Positions 1 through 8,460 of a DNA stretch of 32,294 nt are shown in pieces (positions within the stretch are counted from its first letter, which is position 1; each line of letters starts with the position of its first letter). The position numbers and the translations under genes are program-made. The stretch spans positions 1 to 32,294 of the IMG/VR virus record IMGVR_UViG_3300021962_000385; one strand, 5' to 3'. The DNA is from a virus. The notes under the pieces were generated by a model. That model was not told the origin of the DNA. It saw only the letters and a program-made list of their open reading frames with translations, and made no database searches.

Positions 1-3
1 ATC

Positions 4-1863
4 TTACACGATTTCGCATGCACCACCTGCACAAGCTGCCTCACCTTTGAGGTCTGTTGTGTCATCTAACTCAATCACTTTGGATAAGTCGATGCTGTGC
101 AATGATTTCATCATCTCTTCGTAAACTTCCTCCGTACAATCTTCGAAAGGAGCTTGAGTGTATGTACCACCATTGAAAGGTAATACTGATAGACCGTTGT
201 AGTGATCGCGGTTCTCCCACATCCACTCACCAGCCATATCCCACTCTTCATCTCTCAATGATACTGTAGCAGATACGTTATGTGTGTTGTTTCCTGAACG
301 ATGTCCTGGTTTAACCCACTCCAAGTGTACTTTCTTAATACGCTCTAGCAATTGGAAAGGTGATTCTGTTCTTAGGATCGCTCCTTCTGGTGCTTTTTGT
401 GGAATAGAGATTACTGCTGTGTCATGCGGACGGAAGTACTCATCTTCAATTAACTCTGGGTGATTGATTGCAAGGTAGCTGTAAATTGCTTCATTCTTTC
501 CTACGCGAATACGACGGATGTAGAAGTCATTATGCCATGCGTGAATACCTGAGCTTGTTCCTAATGTCAGTGATGTAGTACCAGCTGGTTTAACAGTTGT
601 CGTACGAGCTGACTTGTTGATACCGATCAACTCTGCTACACGAATGTTTTCTTCCTTAACAACTTTAGCTGCTTCTTTCATGTTGTATCCTAATACTGTA
701 CCAGATCCGATACCAGTCATAGATACTCCGATCAACGCATCCTTCTCAGTTGTACGTCTCCATACGTCACGTAGATAATGGAAGTTTGTGTAGCCTGCTT
801 GTAGTGTTCCAATAAATGACGCTGCTTTCACACGAGCATTCAAGTCTTCTTGTGATTCAATATCCGATACGTTTACCTCACACAAGTTACAGAATTGGAA
901 TGGACGTAGTGCAATCTCGCAACATGGGTTGGTTCCCCAGTCTTTGTCGTTAGTCAAATAGATACCTGGCTCTCCTGCTCCTGATAACTCAACACGCTTC
1001 CAGATATCCATAAAGAACTCTTTGGTAAGTTTATGTCTCATTAATACAGCTGAGTTGTTTGCACGTCCACGTTGTGGATTGGTTTCCCACCAGTTACCTG
1101 ATTTGCAAGCGATCATTTCATCGTCGTCAGCACTAAACAAGCTAATAAGAGCTGCTCTACGAATACCTCCGGCAAGGACTGCATCCGCAATATGACATAC
1201 GATGTCATGTACTTCAATTGGTGATAATTTGTCTCCATTTTCTTTTGCATCTAAAATACCTTGAACTTTCACAAGACACTCTTTCAGTGGTTGTGCACCT
1301 GGAGCTTTACCACCTGATGTAACTAGACGAGCACCTTTTGGACGGATGTCTGAAAAGTCAAACTCCATACGAGATGTTCCGTGAAAGTAACTTTTAATAA
1401 GAGCCTTAACTGCATCTGCCCATCCTTCGATAGAGTCAGCAATCAAGAATCGTTTTGTACGTTTAACGCTTGGTTTACGAATCTCCGGTAGAGCTTCTAC
1501 GTGATGTTTTTGTACTGAGTACCCAACACCTGTTCCTCCAAGCAATAGGAACATTGCTTCACCAAATGCACGATAGTCATCGATTGGTAAGTAAGCACAA
1601 TTGTAAACTCTGTTAGGAGAAATCTCAATTGGCTTTCCTGCAAACTGCATAGACCTCATTGATGGCAAAATCTTTTTAGCATACACCATTTTGTAAACTT
1701 CTTCTATCTCTTCCGCTAGGTTAGGATATTTTTTAAGGTGCATGTTCTTGTTGCGTGTTACCAACTCTTCCCATGTCTCTCTTCGTTGTAGCTCAGGAAT
1801 GTACTTGGCGTATTTCATAAAAACCGTGATCTCACTAAGGATCTCGTTAGATAATGTCATCAT
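4..1863 (-). CDS. nrdJ: Class II (adenosylcobalamin-dependent) ribonucleoside-triphosphate reductase
   Basis: Reduces ribonucleotides to deoxyribonucleotides for phage DNA synthesis, using a B12-generated thiyl radical. Seen in the 619-aa product: N-terminal redox cysteine in VYNCAYLP (C89); the NPCCEIAL active-site loop (C314 as radical cysteine, E316); its partner cysteine in FCNLCEVN (C325), 11 residues on as in the Lactobacillus leichmannii enzyme; and a C-terminal CAGGAC pair (C611, C616) corresponding to the tail dithiol that re-reduces the active site. It is shorter than the roughly 740-aa Lactobacillus enzyme, so part of the regulatory or insertion sequence is reduced. The start is a double ATG (1863 or 1860). 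It is the last gene of the replication block and has its own upstream ATATTTATA motif. No intein or frameshift is visible. Confidence 0.93.
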   Translation of the reverse strand: MMTLSNEILSEITVFMKYAKYIPELQRRETWEELVTRNKNMHLKKYPNLAEEIEEVYKMVYAKKILPSMRSMQFAGKPIEISPNRVYNCAYLPIDDYRAFGEAMFLLLGGTGVGYSVQKHHVEALPEIRKPSVKRTKRFLIADSIEGWADAVKALIKSYFHGTSRMEFDFSDIRPKGARLVTSGGKAPGAQPLKECLVKVQGILDAKENGDKLSPIEVHDIVCHIADAVLAGGIRRAALISLFSADDDEMIACKSGNWWETNPQRGRANNSAVLMRHKLTKEFFMDIWKRVELSGAGEPGIYLTNDKDWGTNPCCEIALRPFQFCNLCEVNVSDIESQEDLNARVKAASFIGTLQAGYTNFHYLRDVWRRTTEKDALIGVSMTGIGSGTVLGYNMKEAAKVVKEENIRVAELIGINKSARTTTVKPAGTTSLTLGTSSGIHAWHNDFYIRRIRVGKNEAIYSYLAINHPELIEDEYFRPHDTAVISIPQKAPEGAILRTESPFQLLERIKKVHLEWVKPGHRSGNNTHNVSATVSLRDEEWDMAGEWMWENRDHYNGLSVLPFNGGTYTQAPFEDCTEEVYEEMMKSLHSIDLSKVIELDDTTDLKGEAACAGGACEIV

Positions 1864-1894
1864 AGATTTTGAATGTTGTATAAATTAGTATGTG

Positions 1895-1903
1895 TATAAA
1901 TAT
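1895..1903 (-). promoter_or_regulatory. ATATTTATA motif upstream of nrdJ
   Basis: On the coding strand this reads CGCAATATTTATACACATAC and lies 31 nt before the nrdJ start, between the helicase stop (1935) and nrdJ. A partial second copy (AATTTATACAAC) lies about 15 nt nearer the gene. It is a member of the recurrent motif set; a promoter role is inferred. Confidence 0.5.
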
Positions 1904-1934
1904 TGCGAAAAATATGTCTCAATGCGTTTTTTTC

Positions 1935-3302
1935 TCAAATTAACGTGTTTAATTCAGAAAATTTATTGGCCAAGGCTTTTCTTACTACCTCATCTTCATT
2001 CTGCATCAATTGCTTAGCTTCTTTACCCATTACTGTGTTTTCCGCATAGATATCAATCTTAGCTGTAGCCATATTCATCTTACTTGGGAAGGTCAATCCA
2101 TCTGGTCCGAATCGATTCTTGATAACGTGCCATCTACCAGTACCGCTAATCTTATCAGCCGTCTTACGAGATAGTGATACTACAAAGTCAGCAACCATCA
2201 CCTTAGCATACGATTCAGCAATCTTATCTGCTTCAATAACATCCTCTTCAAGAGCTGATCGGTTTGCTTGCGATGCTGTATACAAAGGTACTTGATATGT
2301 TCCAGCTAATCCACGCAACTCTTCATAAATGTTTCCTAGCATGATGTCATTTCGTACCGACCCCTTCACACCAGTATCTCTCAACAAGTCAGCGTAGTCA
2401 ACAAGAACAACATCTGGTTTGATACCCTGCATGATACACTTATCTAGATGTGCTGATATTGTATTAACTGATGCAGTCTTAGTTGGGTAATACTTTACAA
2501 CTAACTTACCCTTAACTCCTTTGATAGCTTCAATAACCTCTTCCTGATGGTACTTTAAATCTTGAGAAGGAATACCTGAGTAGTGAGAGTCAAAGCGAGC
2601 TCCCACATAAGTCTCAGAAAGCTCTAGCGTGTAGTAAATAACATTCAGTCCTTTCTTAGCTGCATAAGCAGCAATGTTTACTAATGCCATCGACTTACCA
2701 ATACCAGCCGGAGCTACAAACACTCCCATCTCACCAGTACCCAATCCACCATCCATAATCTCATTAATCACATCCCACGGTGTCTCAATGGTGTTTCGTT
2801 TATTCTCAACAAAACGCAAAGCAATGTCATCAATGTAATCGTGACCGATATTCTTATCAGCACCTGCCTTCATTGCCTCATCAATACCACTTTTGATCTC
2901 ATCGTACTTCCCTGACTTGAGAAGTTCAACAGACTTCAGGATAGCTGCTTTTAGTTTTTGATTCTTACAAAAGTCTAGAGTCTTGTCTTTAATATACTCA
3001 CTATCTTCTGCATCTGCGAATTTCAAAACCTCTCGGATATTCTCTACAACGGTTGTTTTCAATAAGTCAATATCGACCTTATCCAACTCCACCTTCAACA
3101 CCTCTAAAGTAGGTGGTGACTTGTATGTGTTAAAATATTCTAAGGTAGTCTTCGCAAGCCATTGAGCAGATTCAGATGAAAAGAATCGAGGATCGATAAT
3201 ATCATGAACCTGCTGTAGGAAAGTTCTGTCTTTAATTAATATGGATAGGACTTTGTTTTGAAACGCTGATCCATAAAACTGTAATGTATCTTCTACTTGC
3301 AT
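1935..3302 (-). CDS. dnaB: Replicative DNA helicase, DnaB / T4 gp41-like
   Basis: Hexameric 5'-3' helicase expected to unwind the replication fork. The 455-aa product has a helical N-terminal domain (about 1-150) and a RecA-fold C-terminal domain. Walker A is APAGIGKS (197-204, K203); Walker B is the hydrophobic strand ending VDYADLL (D302); and the SQANRS segment (344-349) fits the H4/sensor region of DnaB-type helicases. Length is close to T4 gp41 (475 aa). It lies 23 nt downstream of the exonuclease gene, with SSB and UvsX further upstream in the same transcription direction. No separate promoter is visible in the short gap, so it is probably co-transcribed from the ssb side. No primase or loader gene is seen in the window. 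Confidence 0.92.
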   Translation of the reverse strand: MQVEDTLQFYGSAFQNKVLSILIKDRTFLQQVHDIIDPRFFSSESAQWLAKTTLEYFNTYKSPPTLEVLKVELDKVDIDLLKTTVVENIREVLKFADAEDSEYIKDKTLDFCKNQKLKAAILKSVELLKSGKYDEIKSGIDEAMKAGADKNIGHDYIDDIALRFVENKRNTIETPWDVINEIMDGGLGTGEMGVFVAPAGIGKSMALVNIAAYAAKKGLNVIYYTLELSETYVGARFDSHYSGIPSQDLKYHQEEVIEAIKGVKGKLVVKYYPTKTASVNTISAHLDKCIMQGIKPDVVLVDYADLLRDTGVKGSVRNDIMLGNIYEELRGLAGTYQVPLYTASQANRSALEEDVIEADKIAESYAKVMVADFVVSLSRKTADKISGTGRWHVIKNRFGPDGLTFPSKMNMATAKIDIYAENTVMGKEAKQLMQNEDEVVRKALANKFSELNTLI

Positions 3303-3325
3303 ACTGTAACCTTACGAAATTTTTT

Positions 3326-4369
3326 CTAATCTTGCAAACAATATTGATCAAGTTTCGTAGTAGTTTCTCGTAGCCACAATTCGACGTTCTTTATTGCATT
3401 AGTCATACCGTCGAGCATAAGCATCTGGTGGAATTTGATCTTAGCCAACTTGTCGGTAGGCTGCTCCATCATATCCATGATCTTCATCTTACTGCTCGTG
3501 TTGATGTTACTAACTCCAAGCTGTACAATCTCAAAGTACAATCTTAGGTCAGCTTCTGCTTGAAGTACTTTATCGTATATCTTAGCTTTGCTTTGTGCTT
3601 GAAGCTCTCTTGTATATTCGATAAAGTCATCCACAGTCATTACGTCTGTTGCTATTTTAGGAAACTTGTCTAGTAACGTCTTTGTACCAACTCCATTTAC
3701 TCCAGGAATGTTATCACTATCATCTCCAGTCAACGCTCTATACAAAGCAAAGTTCTGAGGAATGATTCCATACTGCTCAACAACGTCATCTACATAATAC
3801 ATCTGTTTTTTTGTCGGACTCCAGATATGTACACGGTTATCTACTAACTGCATAAAATCTTTATCCGATGACATGATGAATACCTGAGAATCTTTATTTG
3901 CTAGGTAATCATTGGAAAGATATGCAATGACGTCATCAGCTTCAGCTCGATCAATAACAATAGTATTAACTGGCATGATATCCAAGTACTCTGTCAATCG
4001 CATTAACTGCTGCAGTTGGTTATCTTCTTTATCGACTGTCTCAGATCGATTCAATCGAATCTTGACTTTACGGTTTCCTTTGTAATCAGGATACAGAGAC
4101 CTTCTACGTGCAGAGCCATCCTTTCCATCAAACACTATCACCAACCGAGTTGGATTGATCGCTTTGATAGCATGACCTACACTAAGTAGAAATCCTGAGA
4201 TTCCTCCTACATGCTCACCGTTAGTATTTGTAACCGGACTTGCGGCATAAGCTCGTATGAAAGTGTTGAGGCCGTCAACAATCAACACTCTTGAGTTTTT
4301 GTGAACGGCCTCACTTTCATTCTGTCGTAACTTGAGCTCGTTTATTAATGCTTGGTACTTATTTATCAT
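3326..4369 (-). CDS. 5'-3' exonuclease / RNase H-type flap nuclease (FEN family)
   Basis: Expected to remove RNA primers and 5' flaps during lagging-strand synthesis, like T4 RNase H or the 5' nuclease domain of DNA polymerase I. The 347-aa product shows the metal-binding acidic residues in order: VDGLNTF (D32), VFDGKDG (D81), RAEADDVIAY (E143, D145, D146), SSDKDF (D169, D171) and GDDSDNIPGV (D216, D217, D219). A helix-3-turn-helix segment, GVNGVGTKTLL, follows around 223-233. It is somewhat longer than T4 RNase H (305 aa). Its start overlaps the uvsX stop (TAATG), indicating translational coupling. The polymerase encoded nearby lacks a 5' nuclease domain, so this protein probably supplies that activity in trans. 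Confidence 0.9.
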   Translation of the reverse strand: MINKYQALINELKLRQNESEAVHKNSRVLIVDGLNTFIRAYAASPVTNTNGEHVGGISGFLLSVGHAIKAINPTRLVIVFDGKDGSARRRSLYPDYKGNRKVKIRLNRSETVDKEDNQLQQLMRLTEYLDIMPVNTIVIDRAEADDVIAYLSNDYLANKDSQVFIMSSDKDFMQLVDNRVHIWSPTKKQMYYVDDVVEQYGIIPQNFALYRALTGDDSDNIPGVNGVGTKTLLDKFPKIATDVMTVDDFIEYTRELQAQSKAKIYDKVLQAEADLRLYFEIVQLGVSNINTSSKMKIMDMMEQPTDKLAKIKFHQMLMLDGMTNAIKNVELWLRETTTKLDQYCLQD

Positions 4370-5517
4370 TAGTCAGTTAGCTCTTCATCATCTACTGATA
4401 TCTCGTCTGGATTGATGTGATCTTGATCACGATACTTCATAACGAAGATATTGCAGATTTTATTGTAACAATATTGTTTTAGATTTTCATCTTTTTCTAA
4501 CATTCCTCTCCAATCTTTGGACATGAACTTAATCTCTTCACCAGTCTCTTCATTAACTAGAGTATAGTAAGCACCTGCTTGTTTTAGTGCTCCATAATCT
4601 TTCATCAAAGATAACCAGCTATTGTAATCGTCAATACCAGAATTGAAGTAGATGTCAAATGTAGCTTTCTTGAATGGAGGTCCCATACGGTTCTTGATAA
4701 CCTGAGCTTCTGTCTGTACTCCAATGATTTGTTCAGTCTTTCCAGATCCACTTTTCAGTTTACCAACTCCCTTTAATCGAATGCGACAGCTTGCATGGAA
4801 ACCTAAAGCCTTACCACCTGATGTAGTGTACTTGTCTCCAAACATTACTCCCATCTTCTCACGCAACTGAGATGTACATAATAATAGTACTCTCTGCTTT
4901 GCAATGATGTTTGTAATCTTACGCATTGCTTTTGACATCAAGATAGCTTTTGTAGTAGCCCAACCATCTTTTTCATAGTCAGCATCTTGTTCCACTTTTG
5001 TGGTAGCTGCTGATACAGAATCCAATGCAATTGTTACTAATCTGTCTTTTGAACTTTTGCGAACTGTCTCGATAATATTCTCGATTGCTTCAAACGCATC
5101 TTCAATTGTCTCAAGTGGCACGTATAGCATGTTAGCAACATCTACACCTACTGCACGTAAGAACTCTTCACTCAATGCATTTTCAGTATCAATGTAAACC
5201 GCAAGTCCACCTTTCTTTTGCGTATTCGCTAGTGTATGAGCTACAATCAAACTCTTTCCTGAAGCTTCCATACCCTGAAGTTCAACAATACGACCTACTG
5301 GAAATCCACCATCAGGTCTGTTTGAGATTGCCAGGTCTAACAGAGAGGAGCCGGTACCGACCCACTCTGTTAAATCTGTTGGAGTTTCTTCCTCACCACT
5401 TAGGAAATGCGCAGCCTTAAAGTCTTTGAACTTTTTGTTTAAGCTATCCGCTAGTAAGGAAGCTAGTTCGTCCCTTCCCGAAATTTCATCGGGTGTCTTA
5501 TTAGTCTGCTTTGCCAT
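4369..5517 (-). CDS. uvsX: UvsX/RecA-like recombinase
   Basis: ATP-dependent strand-exchange protein for recombination-dependent replication and repair. The 382-aa product has Walker A GMEASGKS (82-89), a Walker B strand ending ALDSVSA (D166), an ATP-sensing CTSQLREKMG segment (about 214-223), and a glycine-rich DNA-binding loop with TTSGGKALGF (231-240). The C-terminus is acidic (SVDDEELTD), as in RecA and UvsX, where such tails modulate DNA binding. Size is close to T4 UvsX (391 aa). It lies 5 nt downstream of ssb and overlaps the exonuclease start. Bacterial RecA normally reads GPESSGKT at Walker A, so this is a phage-type member rather than a recent host capture. Confidence 0.93.
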   Translation of the reverse strand: MAKQTNKTPDEISGRDELASLLADSLNKKFKDFKAAHFLSGEEETPTDLTEWVGTGSSLLDLAISNRPDGGFPVGRIVELQGMEASGKSLIVAHTLANTQKKGGLAVYIDTENALSEEFLRAVGVDVANMLYVPLETIEDAFEAIENIIETVRKSSKDRLVTIALDSVSAATTKVEQDADYEKDGWATTKAILMSKAMRKITNIIAKQRVLLLCTSQLREKMGVMFGDKYTTSGGKALGFHASCRIRLKGVGKLKSGSGKTEQIIGVQTEAQVIKNRMGPPFKKATFDIYFNSGIDDYNSWLSLMKDYGALKQAGAYYTLVNEETGEEIKFMSKDWRGMLEKDENLKQYCYNKICNIFVMKYRDQDHINPDEISVDDEELTD

Positions 5518-5522
5518 AAGTT

Positions 5523-6302
5523 TTAGGTATTAAATAGTGAGTCAAATGCTGAAGTGATGTCGTCTGCTTTAGTAGCAGTAGTTGCTCCAGTGATTGCAGC
5601 AGCTGGCTTAGTACCATCTGTAGCTGTTTCACTTGAAGGGTCTAACCACTTCTGCAAAGCCTCAGTCATTTCTTCGTAGCTCAATTCTGTAAACAACTCT
5701 GTGATGTTCTTTTGGTTGTTTACAATCATCTCTGCAACTTCTTTATCAGTTGTTGCTGGAGTTGTGTTTGGTTTCACACGTACTGTGAATGATGGGAAGG
5801 CTCCCTCTTTCTCTGCAGCAACGTGCTCTACAGTCAAGTCACGACCATTCATTAAGTCTGTGATATCACCATAATCTGGGTCAGCAATTACAGATAACAA
5901 CTCTGTGTAGATTTGCTTACCGAATGACCAGAACTTAACACCTTCATGTTCTGCACCACGTACAATAACTGGTACATACACTCGGAATTTAGGTTCGATC
6001 TTTTTTCCCAACTTCCAATCGTCTTTATCTCCAGACTTCTTCAACTTCTCAGCAAACTCAACAATAGGATCAGGTCGGCCATAAGAAACCGGTGATACCA
6101 TTGTGCGCTTCCCAATCTCGTAGTGGAAGTACATTTCAATGAAAGGATTGTTTTTGTCGTGTGCGTAGGGTACGATACGTACTTGGGATTTTCCTACTGG
6201 TGGTTTCCAAAGAAACTCGTTTGCTTTGTTTCCACCCCCGCCAGTGCTGGCTTGTTGCATAGCTTGCAGCTTTGCTTTGATTGCGTCTAGATTGATCGCC
6301 AT
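5523..6302 (-). CDS. Single-stranded DNA-binding protein, T4 gp32-like
   Basis: Coats single-stranded DNA at the fork and cooperates with UvsX and the polymerase. The 259-aa product has a basic, glutamine-rich N-terminus, then a conserved core with LWKPPVGKSQVRIVPY (about 31-46), a pattern typical of phage gp32 proteins, and further core strands through FWSFGKQIY. The C-terminus is acidic and aromatic (ADDITSAFDSLFNT), matching the partner-binding tail of gp32. There are no cysteines at all, so the zinc-binding subdomain of T4 gp32 is missing, as in many distant relatives. It is the first gene of the ssb-uvsX-exonuclease-helicase run and is preceded by a Bacteroidota-type promoter. Confidence 0.88.
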   Translation of the reverse strand: MAINLDAIKAKLQAMQQASTGGGGNKANEFLWKPPVGKSQVRIVPYAHDKNNPFIEMYFHYEIGKRTMVSPVSYGRPDPIVEFAEKLKKSGDKDDWKLGKKIEPKFRVYVPVIVRGAEHEGVKFWSFGKQIYTELLSVIADPDYGDITDLMNGRDLTVEHVAAEKEGAFPSFTVRVKPNTTPATTDKEVAEMIVNNQKNITELFTELSYEEMTEALQKWLDPSSETATDGTKPAAAITGATTATKADDITSAFDSLFNT

Positions 6303-6342
6303 AACATTGTTTGTTTTTAATTGTTTAACTTAATTGACTCTT

Positions 6343-6373
6343 CGAATATAGGGAACTTTTCTTAAACTGACAA
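6343..6373 (-). promoter_or_regulatory. Bacteroidota-type host promoter for ssb operon
   Basis: On the coding strand TTG (6373-6371), a 20-nt spacer, then TATATTCG (6350-6343) fit the Bacteroidota -33/-7 consensus TTG...TAnnTTTG with one mismatch. The predicted start site would leave a leader of about 30-35 nt before the ssb ATG. This gap has no ATATTTATA motif, consistent with host-type transcription of the replication genes. Confidence 0.45.
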
Positions 6374-6461
6374 CTACGTGCCTAAACTTTTTTAAATCCT
6401 CCCTGGACTCTTATAGCCTTACCTGTTATATAATATACGCAACCTTTCTCGATTAAGCAAC
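6374..6461. other. Intergenic segment upstream of ssb promoter
   Basis: Between the 126-aa gene and the ssb promoter I see no open frame, strong hairpin or repeat. The sequence is AT-rich and may hold upstream promoter elements. Confidence 0.3.
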
Positions 6462-6842
6462 TTATACTGCTAGCTCTTTTATTTGAATCATCTTGCAGTT
6501 GAACTCGCCATCAGCTAAAAGGAGTGTGTCCTTGTAGTTTGGCCATTCGATCGCAAACGACTTATCTAGTACGCCGTTATTTAGAACTCTAATTAAGCTG
6601 TTAAGTGCATTAATGCTATAAAAGGTATTTGTATCTTTCTTTCTGTTTATCGATATCGTATCTTTCAATCTTCTTTCGCTAGTCGATACGTTGTATACAC
6701 AAATCACGTTGTTAGGTACCTGGACATAGGAATACACCTTCATGTTAGAAACATCGTCAGCGTTATACGCTTTGTATATCTGACCAATGCTAACAGTAAG
6801 TTTATCTACGTACGTGAATGTGCACAATAATTGTGGTCTCAT
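6462..6842 (-). CDS. Hypothetical protein, 126 aa
   Basis: Not recognised. The 126-aa product looks like a small mixed alpha/beta protein: a first half with strands such as NVICVYNVS, a basic turn (SINRKKDTN), then FYSINALNSLIRVLNNG followed by WPNYKDTLLL and a C-terminal strand KMIQIKELAV. The INALN...DKSFAIEWPNYKDTL pattern reminds me of small unnamed proteins near replication genes in marine T4-like phages, but that is from memory. It starts 3 nt after the stop of the 80-aa gene and is followed by the 159-nt ssb leader. No signal peptide, membrane segment or metal site is visible. It does not resemble RegA. Confidence 0.7.
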   Translation of the reverse strand: MRPQLLCTFTYVDKLTVSIGQIYKAYNADDVSNMKVYSYVQVPNNVICVYNVSTSERRLKDTISINRKKDTNTFYSINALNSLIRVLNNGVLDKSFAIEWPNYKDTLLLADGEFNCKMIQIKELAV

Positions 6843-6845
6843 TTG

Positions 6846-7088
6846 TTACTTCTTCTCTATCGCGTCAATCTGCTGTTTGAGTTTTGCAATCTCAGCATCA
6901 TTTTGTGCAGCTTTTTTATCTAGGTCCGCTTTCTTTTGTTTTAACGCTGCCACCTTTTGATCATCCGCAGCATTAGTAGTTGACTCAAGTTCATTCAATC
7001 TTTTGAACTTAATTTTATTCTCGCGTAAGTATGCTTCAAGCTCCTTGCGGATCAAGCTTTCTAATACGTCCAACTGTCCTTTTGCCAT
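6846..7088 (-). CDS. Small coiled-coil hypothetical protein, 80 aa
   Basis: Function not recognised. The 80-aa product is almost entirely helical. It has an N-terminal amphipathic helix (LESLIRKELEAYLREN), then a Lys/Ala/Asp-rich heptad-like coiled coil from about 45 to the end (KQKKADLDKKAAQNDAEIAK). The N-terminus resembles that of the 100-aa protein at 15870-16172 (LIQKLIREELQNH), suggesting the same kind of helical adaptor or a shared family. It has its own upstream ATATTTATA motif and is followed directly by the 126-aa gene, so these two form a small unit separate from the polymerase. Confidence 0.75.
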   Translation of the reverse strand: MAKGQLDVLESLIRKELEAYLRENKIKFKRLNELESTTNAADDQKVAALKQKKADLDKKAAQNDAEIAKLKQQIDAIEKK

Positions 7089-7100
7089 GATATCTTTTGC

Positions 7101-7110
7101 TAATAAATAT
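7101..7110 (-). promoter_or_regulatory. ATATTTATTA motif upstream of the 80-aa gene
   Basis: On the coding strand it reads GATATTTATTAGCAAAAG, 12 nt before the ATG and just after the polymerase stop codon. It is a one-base variant (final A to T) of the recurrent motif. No Shine-Dalgarno follows, only A-rich sequence. Confidence 0.45.
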
Positions 7111-7122
7111 CACGAGTTGGGA

Positions 7123-8424
7123 TTAAACGCTAAGGTTTTTGTAAGTGGTACCGTGCTTTATCTTGATTGGGAACTTCTCGAGATCAATTGCTTGAGGGAT
7201 AACTTCCTCCAACAACCACGGAATCTGATCTGCTGGTGTATCGAATAGAATACTATCGTATGTGTATAGTACTGGCTTTACCTCACTATTCTCCAATAGC
7301 TTATGCATCTTATTTAAGATAAGTACGTTTGTCTCAGTCTCATACATCTGCACAAAGTAATTGAATAATGTATATAAGGTTATGTCCTGATAATTGCTTA
7401 GTATCAGTCTTCTACCTGATATTGGACTTTCAATGTAGCCATCCTCCTCAGCCTTACTCCATAGATACTTTGCCATGTCGTTTGTCTTACTAAAGAATGG
7501 AATGTGTAGGTATTGTTGTTGGATACCGCCATACAATTGTCTGAAGGTTCCTTCCTTAGCTTCTTCAATCTGTTCCTGAGTTGGATTATCTGTGTTATGA
7601 TAGTGACACGCTAAGTGTTCATATACATTATCGCTACCAAAGTCATAACCAATAATCTGAGCAATCAATCTTGGGTGATAAGAGTTAAAGTCAATCTCTA
7701 CTAACGTACCTGGATCATATCTCGTTTGAAATACTGCTCTTGTCTCATCTTCTTTATTCAATGCTGCAAAGTTGATTCCACCAAAGCGATTACTAGGTCT
7801 TCCCGTTGTTGTGTAGAAGTTGTACTGAGTGTAGCAATACTCCTTATTCAGACTTAATGTTTGTCCAAACCGTTCTACAAACTTATCACGATTGACATTG
7901 ATACCATTACTTTCTATACGATAGAAGGCCTCAGCTAATTCGTTTTGATAGAAGCTTAAACCAGGTTGAGTAATTTTAACCCAACTATCTTCGAAGATTG
8001 ATAATGCAATCTCTTCATGCTTGTATAGAGGTACTAAACTATTGACCTTATAGAAGTTTTGGTATTGTCTATTGTAGTGGTTTATGATAGTTGGTGTATC
8101 AGGTGTATATGGTTGGTTGGTATATAGGTAATACTGCATATTGCAATCTATAAATTGAGATACATCATAACCTACATATCTCATGCTCATACAGTTATAG
8201 CAATATACTTTACGATCTTTTAGAAAGGATAGGTCATTGGAATTGTAGATGCCTTCAGGGTGTCCGTTGCTGATTGTTATAGTGTTACGGGTGTCCGTAT
8301 CAATCAACACAAAACCAATAATCTTATTGAAGTGGTTGTGTAATCTACTATCCTCCACAATAGGATATAGGAATACAGACTGAGCTGTAAAATCCTGTAA
8401 CTGCTGAATAGTATCCATAACCAT
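7123..8424 (-). CDS. Family A DNA polymerase, exonuclease domain degenerate
   Basis: Probable replicative polymerase. In the 433-aa product, TTTGRPSNRFGGINFAALN (205-223) matches the TGR..S...NLQN element of family A. Motif A is EIDFNSYHPR (D245), with H where Pol I has the steric-gate E. Motif B is KEGTFRQLYGG (K290, F294, Y298), and a GYIESPISGRR segment (329-339) matches the GRR loop. NYFVQMYETET (355-365) fits the N..xQ helix, and motif C is LYTYDSILFD (D390), with S in place of the usual E after the Asp. The N-terminal 130 residues could be a 3'-5' exonuclease remnant, but no DxE motif is visible. It is far shorter than Pol I (928 aa). ATG at 8418 (third residue) is an alternative start. 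Confidence 0.85.
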   Translation of the reverse strand: MVMDTIQQLQDFTAQSVFLYPIVEDSRLHNHFNKIIGFVLIDTDTRNTITISNGHPEGIYNSNDLSFLKDRKVYCYNCMSMRYVGYDVSQFIDCNMQYYLYTNQPYTPDTPTIINHYNRQYQNFYKVNSLVPLYKHEEIALSIFEDSWVKITQPGLSFYQNELAEAFYRIESNGINVNRDKFVERFGQTLSLNKEYCYTQYNFYTTTGRPSNRFGGINFAALNKEDETRAVFQTRYDPGTLVEIDFNSYHPRLIAQIIGYDFGSDNVYEHLACHYHNTDNPTQEQIEEAKEGTFRQLYGGIQQQYLHIPFFSKTNDMAKYLWSKAEEDGYIESPISGRRLILSNYQDITLYTLFNYFVQMYETETNVLILNKMHKLLENSEVKPVLYTYDSILFDTPADQIPWLLEEVIPQAIDLEKFPIKIKHGTTYKNLSV

Positions 8425-8429
8425 ATGGA

Positions 8430-8460
8430 CAACTATACGTAACTTATTTCAATTATCAAA
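8430..8460 (-). promoter_or_regulatory. Possible Bacteroidota-type promoter at the polymerase start
   Basis: The coding strand shows TTTG (8460-8457), 19 nt, then TATAGTTG (8437-8430), one mismatch from TAnnTTTG. The expected start site falls at or next to the first ATG (8424), so it would give a leaderless message or favour the ATG at 8418. Part of it overlaps the end of the 190-aa gene. Confidence 0.3.

Noticed and set aside
7680-7745. Family B polymerase motif A (DFxSxxP)
   Set aside because: DFNSYHPR superficially resembles the family B motif, but the TGRPS, K...F..LYGG and NYFVQ elements and their order fit family A.
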